Shown: piece after piece, positions 61,363-64,000 of the stretch
Layout: each line of letters begins with the position of its first letter
How positions within the stretch are numbered: the first letter of the stretch is position 1
NCBI GenBank assembly: GCA_049698695.1
Contig: JBAVYH010000168.1
Coordinates: forward strand, 1-64,000
Origin: Bog-375 sp049698695
GTDB taxonomy: Bacteria; Acidobacteriota; Terriglobia; Bryobacterales; Bryobacteraceae
Direction of reading: 5' to 3'
DNA: 64,000 nucleotides
Translations under genes and position numbers: made by a program
The notes under the pieces: generated by a model
Database searches by the model: none
Told to the model about the DNA's origin: nothing
What the model saw: the letters and a program-made list of their open reading frames with translations, nothing else

Positions 61363-62034
61363 ATGGCGCGTCTGAATCGAATTGTCGCCGCCGTTGTGTG
61401 GCTTGGCCTCGTTGGATGCATTCCAGCCTTCGGGCAGTTTGTTTCGATTGCCTATCCGATCCCTGCGTATACGGGGTCGACCACAGTGATTCCCATCACG
61501 GTCACGGATGGTACTTCGGTGCCGTCGCTTACGGATGGCACCCAAACCATCACATTTTCCACGGCGCTTCACGCGGCAACGGTGCCGACGTCGTGGCAAA
61601 CCTGGGGCTCGCCACCGTATACGGAAAGCAGCACACCTCGCGTTTTGACGGATTTCGGAGCGACGAGCCTCACCCTGACTCTTTCGGTTCCCGCCCACAC
61701 GTTGGGATTTGAAATTGAGTCAGACGCGTTCGCCATAGTCCCTTTCACCGCCAACTTCTACAGCGGAGGCACGCTCCTCGGCACCGTGTCAATAACCGTC
61801 AACGGACACGCGGGCGCGTTGCTGGCGGGTGGGTCCGACCGCGCCACCATCACCAGTGTGGTGGTCACCACAACCGCGGCGGCTGGTGGCTTCGCCATGG
61901 CGCAGCTCCGTTATGGCAGTGTGTCGCTCGTCGGTACTCCCGCCCCGAGCAGCATCTTCACAGGCGGGCTTGGCATGCTGCTTCTGGCGGCGGGCGCCCT
62001 GCTGGCGCGAGCCCGTAGGAGCGCCGAAGCGTAG
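61363..62034 (+). CDS. Exported protein with a PEP-CTERM-like C-terminal sorting region
   Basis: A protein of 223 residues from ATG 61363 (AAGGA upstream at 61352-61356; an upstream in-frame start at 61327 is less likely). It has a signal peptide (RIVAAVVWLGLVGCIPAFG), a beta-sandwich body (AHTLGFEIESDAFAIVPFTANFYSGGTLLG), and a C-terminal tail of Pro-Ala-Pro, a hydrophobic helix (SIFTGGLGMLLLAAGALLA) and basic residues (RARRSAEA). This tail resembles PEP-CTERM/exosortase sorting signals. The role is unknown; surface display is likely. Confidence 0.75.
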   Translation: MARLNRIVAAVVWLGLVGCIPAFGQFVSIAYPIPAYTGSTTVIPITVTDGTSVPSLTDGTQTITFSTALHAATVPTSWQTWGSPPYTESSTPRVLTDFGATSLTLTLSVPAHTLGFEIESDAFAIVPFTANFYSGGTLLGTVSITVNGHAGALLAGGSDRATITSVVVTTTAAAGGFAMAQLRYGSVSLVGTPAPSSIFTGGLGMLLLAAGALLARARRSAEA

Positions 62035-62090
62035 ACATCCCGGCGCATCCGCCCCTTCGAGGCTGCGCCACGCCCCGACGTATTTATTTC

Positions 62091-62155
62091 GGGGACAGGC
62101 TACGAAACTCCGAAATTCCGAGGAACTTCTACTGCGGAGTTTCGTAACGTGTTCC
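62091..62155. repeat. Palindromic repeat, left copy flanking brnTA
   Basis: An imperfect palindrome of about 65 bases; the inner 12-base arms TACGAAACTCCG (62101-62112) and CGGAGTTTCGTA (62135-62146) are perfect. Bases 62095-62116 occur again in inverted orientation at 62840-62861 (22 of 22 identical). The two copies flank the toxin-antitoxin pair. Confidence 0.75.
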
Positions 62156-62213
62156 CGAATCCCACCGAACCTCGTGCCCGTCGCCCAATTCCACGTCGCC
62201 CGCGACCGCCAAC

Positions 62214-62477
62214 TTACCGCGCCCGGTCCCTCTCCATCGAACTCCGCAAAAGGGCGTTGATCCGCGTCTGATAGCCCTTGCCTTGTCCCTTGAGCCAGTC
62301 AAGAACGTCCGCGTCCAACCGGATCGTGAGGGGCTTCTTGATTGGCCTGTAGAACTTGCCGACAACTGCCTTGCTCCAGTCGAGCACCGGCGGAATATCG
62401 GTGGTATCGATTTCCCGGTCTTTCATCCGCTTGAGCGCACGGATTTCATTCGCTTGAGCGTTTTTGGCTCTTTGCAT
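62214..62477 (-). CDS. brnA: BrnA-type antitoxin
   Basis: A protein of 87 residues from ATG 62475-62477 (ATG 62492 gives 92). It has the BrnA features: an N-terminal helical part (EIRALKRMKDREIDTTDIPPVLDWSKAVVGKFYRP) and a C-terminal ribbon-helix-helix (KPLTIRLDADVLDWLKGQGKGYQTRINALLRSSME), which binds DNA and represses the operon. Its start overlaps the end of brnT, the standard toxin-first BrnT-BrnA order. Confidence 0.93.
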   Translation of the reverse strand: MQRAKNAQANEIRALKRMKDREIDTTDIPPVLDWSKAVVGKFYRPIKKPLTIRLDADVLDWLKGQGKGYQTRINALLRSSMERDRAR

Positions 62478-62742
62478 ATGCTCGCCTTTCACGCGCGATT
62501 GCCTTTCGTGCCGAAATCAGCCGGATCACCTCGTCGCCAGCCTCGTCCCGATAGGTATGGGCCACCAACAACACCGCGCCAGACACCATTCCAACCGTCT
62601 GCCATCGCTCCTCTCCTTCAACAACGCGATCCTGAATGCTGAGCACCTGAGGATCGTCGAAAACCAGACTGGCGGTTTCGAAGCTGACCTTGTGCTTTGC
62701 GAGATTGCGACGGTTCTTGTCCTCGTCCCATTCGAAGCGCAT
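62446..62742 (-). CDS. brnT: BrnT-type ribonuclease toxin
   Basis: A protein of 98 residues from ATG 62740-62742. BrnT is a RelE-fold ribonuclease: MRFEWDEDKNRRNLAKHKVSFETASLVFDDP at the start, then GMVSGAVLLVAHTYRD and the terminal VIRLISARKAIARERRAY, all family-typical. It is encoded before and overlapping brnA, which represses the pair. The frame is open 15 codons further upstream. The locus is framed by inverted copies of a palindromic repeat. Confidence 0.93.
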   Translation of the reverse strand: MRFEWDEDKNRRNLAKHKVSFETASLVFDDPQVLSIQDRVVEGEERWQTVGMVSGAVLLVAHTYRDEAGDEVIRLISARKAIARERRAYAKSQKRSSE

Positions 62743-62801
62743 CGACGGTACTTCACATATTGTACATACATTTCGGTGCATACTCAAACAGGGCCATTTC
62801 A

Positions 62802-62866
62802 GGCACAGGCCGCGAACCCTGAAATCCGCCGGACCTCCTATTTCGGAGTTTCGTAGCCTGTGTCCC
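62802..62866. repeat. Palindromic repeat, right copy flanking brnTA
   Basis: An imperfect palindrome with outer arms 62802-62825 and 62840-62866. Bases 62840-62861 are the exact reverse complement of 62095-62116 in the left copy. It ends 34 bases before the start of the TIGR03435 gene and might also influence its transcription. Confidence 0.75.
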
Positions 62867-62899
62867 AGTCGGTGTAGACTACACGCAGAGGAGTACGCA

Positions 62900-63781
62900 G
62901 TGTTTTATCGCGCCGCGCTGACCATTATCTTTACCCTCCTTTCGGCGCAAGCCCAACCCACCGGCGCTTCGAGCAGTTTTGAGGTCGTTTCCATCAAGCC
63001 ATCTCCGCCGCCCAACAGGAAAGGCTTTTGGATGGGAACGCGGGGCGGTCCTGGAAGCAGCGACCCTGGGCGCATGATGTTTTCCTATGTGACCCTCGCT
63101 AGACTGGTCAGCCAGGCGTATGGTATCTACCCGTTCCAGTTATCCTATCCCGACTGGCTCAACACCGTCCGGTTCGACATTATCGCGAAGGTCCCGGAGG
63201 GCGCCACCAAGGAGCAGATTCCGCTCATGCTCCAAAACCTGCTGGCGGACCGCTTCAAGCTCAAAGTGCACCAGGAAACGAAGAACATGCCAATCCTTGA
63301 GCTGTCGGTGGCGAAGGGCGGACCCAAGCTAAAGCCAGCCAGCGGCGACCTTGCTCGCCAGGAAGGGGTAAACGGCGAACCTTCCCTGGATAGGAACGGA
63401 TTTCCCGAGATACCTCCCGGTCGGGCGAATAAGTTGGTCATCGATGGCCGGGCTCGCTGGCAGGACCCTGATGCAGGAATCGAGCAGCTAACTCGGATGC
63501 TCGCCGGCGAACTCGGCAAACCGGTAACCGACGCCACCGGTCTCAAAGCCCGATACAATTTCTCGCTGTACTGGATGTCCGGTGAGATGAACGCCACCCA
63601 GCTTACGGCGACCGCGGAAACGGATGCCGCGAGCCCTACTGCAAGCACACCTGACGGCGTTCTCGGTCCCACGATATTCGGCGCCCTCAGGGACCAGCTC
63701 GGGCTCCGGCTCGAGGCAAGGAGGGGTCCCGCTACCATCCTTGTTGTCGATTCTGCTGCGAGACTGCCGACCGAAAACTAG
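62900..63781 (+). CDS. TIGR03435 family exported protein
   Basis: A 293-residue protein from GTG 62900, with GAGGAG about six bases upstream; the frame is open from 62690, but the earlier part overlaps the brnT 5' end and has no family features. It has a signal peptide (FYRAALTIIFTLLSAQAQ) and then the Acidobacteriota TIGR03435 domain (SSFEVVSIKPSPPP; YVTLARLVSQAYGIYPFQL; RFDIIAKVPEGATKEQIPLMLQNLLADRFKLKVHQETKNMPILELSVAKGGPKLK; GLKARYNFSLYW). Function unknown; the family is highly multiplied in soil Acidobacteriota. Confidence 0.9.
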   Translation: MFYRAALTIIFTLLSAQAQPTGASSSFEVVSIKPSPPPNRKGFWMGTRGGPGSSDPGRMMFSYVTLARLVSQAYGIYPFQLSYPDWLNTVRFDIIAKVPEGATKEQIPLMLQNLLADRFKLKVHQETKNMPILELSVAKGGPKLKPASGDLARQEGVNGEPSLDRNGFPEIPPGRANKLVIDGRARWQDPDAGIEQLTRMLAGELGKPVTDATGLKARYNFSLYWMSGEMNATQLTATAETDAASPTASTPDGVLGPTIFGALRDQLGLRLEARRGPATILVVDSAARLPTEN

Positions 63782-63821
63782 CGCCCGGTAATTCTCGCCA
63801 TCGCCGCCTCTCACCGAATTT

Positions 63822-64000
63822 CTAATGCGCGTGTTTTGGATTTCCCAGTGCCGGTAAGTCTTCCCGCCGGCCGGATGGGGAAAGGCCCTGGCCGTGCACG
63901 CGCAGGGCCAGCCCCAGCATGCAGATTGCGCTGAAGCCAAAGTAAGAGCCAAACCAGAGAAAGTCGAAGAGTGGACTTCGTTGCACGTTCAGCCGGCGAA
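63822..64000 (-). CDS. C-terminal end of a membrane protein, cut by the window edge
   Basis: An open frame entering from the right edge encodes at least 58 residues: a short basic stretch, one hydrophobic segment (LFDFLWFGSYFGFSAICMLGLALRV) and a polar tail ending NPKHAH before the stop at 63822. Its 5' part lies outside the window. The hydropathy pattern suggests the last transmembrane helix of an integral membrane protein. The family cannot be named from this fragment, and the frame could be fortuitous. Confidence 0.45.
   Translation of the reverse strand, partial: RRLNVQRSPLFDFLWFGSYFGFSAICMLGLALRVHGQGLSPSGRREDLPALGNPKHAH

Overview
The window looks like a chromosomal segment from a soil Acidobacteriota bacterium, most likely of the Bryobacterales/Solibacter group. 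The evidence is high-GC DNA together with several lineage-typical families: a TIGR03435 protein (62900-63781), a TIGR03436 VWA protein (27907-30048), two TIGR03437 proteins (44140-47358 and 47510-49846), large Oar-like TonB receptors with carboxypeptidase-regulatory domains, many small secreted proteins of unknown function, and an abundance of ECF sigma factors. The taxonomy is inferred from family content only. I see no rRNA, tRNA, CRISPR array, prophage or insertion sequence.

Layout. 1-3.6 kb: flagellar filament genes fliC and fliD plus a small gene. 4.2-8.2 kb: an ECF sigma factor with a good promoter, a PilZ-like protein and a LytS/LytR-type two-component pair. 8.3-12.3 kb: a decaying stretch with a frameshifted MazF toxin and its antitoxin, a small secreted protein, and a TonB receptor that lacks a start codon and carries an in-frame stop. 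12.4-24.2 kb: two GT-C-like membrane proteins, a SYLF protein, a glycoside-hydrolase-like protein overlapping tsaB, kdsD, a DUF481 protein and a lipoprotein. 24.4-32.8 kb: an intact TonB receptor followed 4 bases later by the VWA protein, then manC/lepB (minus strand) and two paired SMR-type transporters. 32.9-38.1 kb: secreted proteins, a Tat-exported DUF362 protein and a four-gene ECF sigma operon. 38.2-43.4 kb: an acyl-CoA ligase and a coupled cyoE / ABC ATPase / ABC permease / DUF420 cluster pointing to cytochrome oxidase assembly. 43.4-49.8 kb: a divergent pair of TIGR03437 surface proteins. 49.9-54.5 kb: a YjbQ-DUF2203-CYTH operon, an exported DinB/VOC pair and a lipoprotein-like protein.

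The most interesting part is 54.5-61.2 kb. A candidate sigma-54 promoter and an upstream dyad precede a gene set encoding a membrane-anchored GcvH-like protein, a 16-cysteine ferredoxin subunit, a NrfD/HybB-like quinone-reactive membrane subunit, a histidine kinase whose periplasmic part carries c-type heme motifs, an NtrC-type sigma-54 activator, and an archaemetzincin-type zinc protease. Most of the downstream genes overlap by four bases. No catalytic oxidoreductase subunit is present. I read this as a redox module carrying its own heme-based sensing and sigma-54 feedback, with a protease as an unexpected final member.

The right end holds an exported protein with a sorting-like C-terminus, a brnT/brnA toxin-antitoxin pair framed by oppositely oriented copies of a palindromic repeat with 22 identical bases, the TIGR03435 protein, and a membrane protein cut by the window edge.
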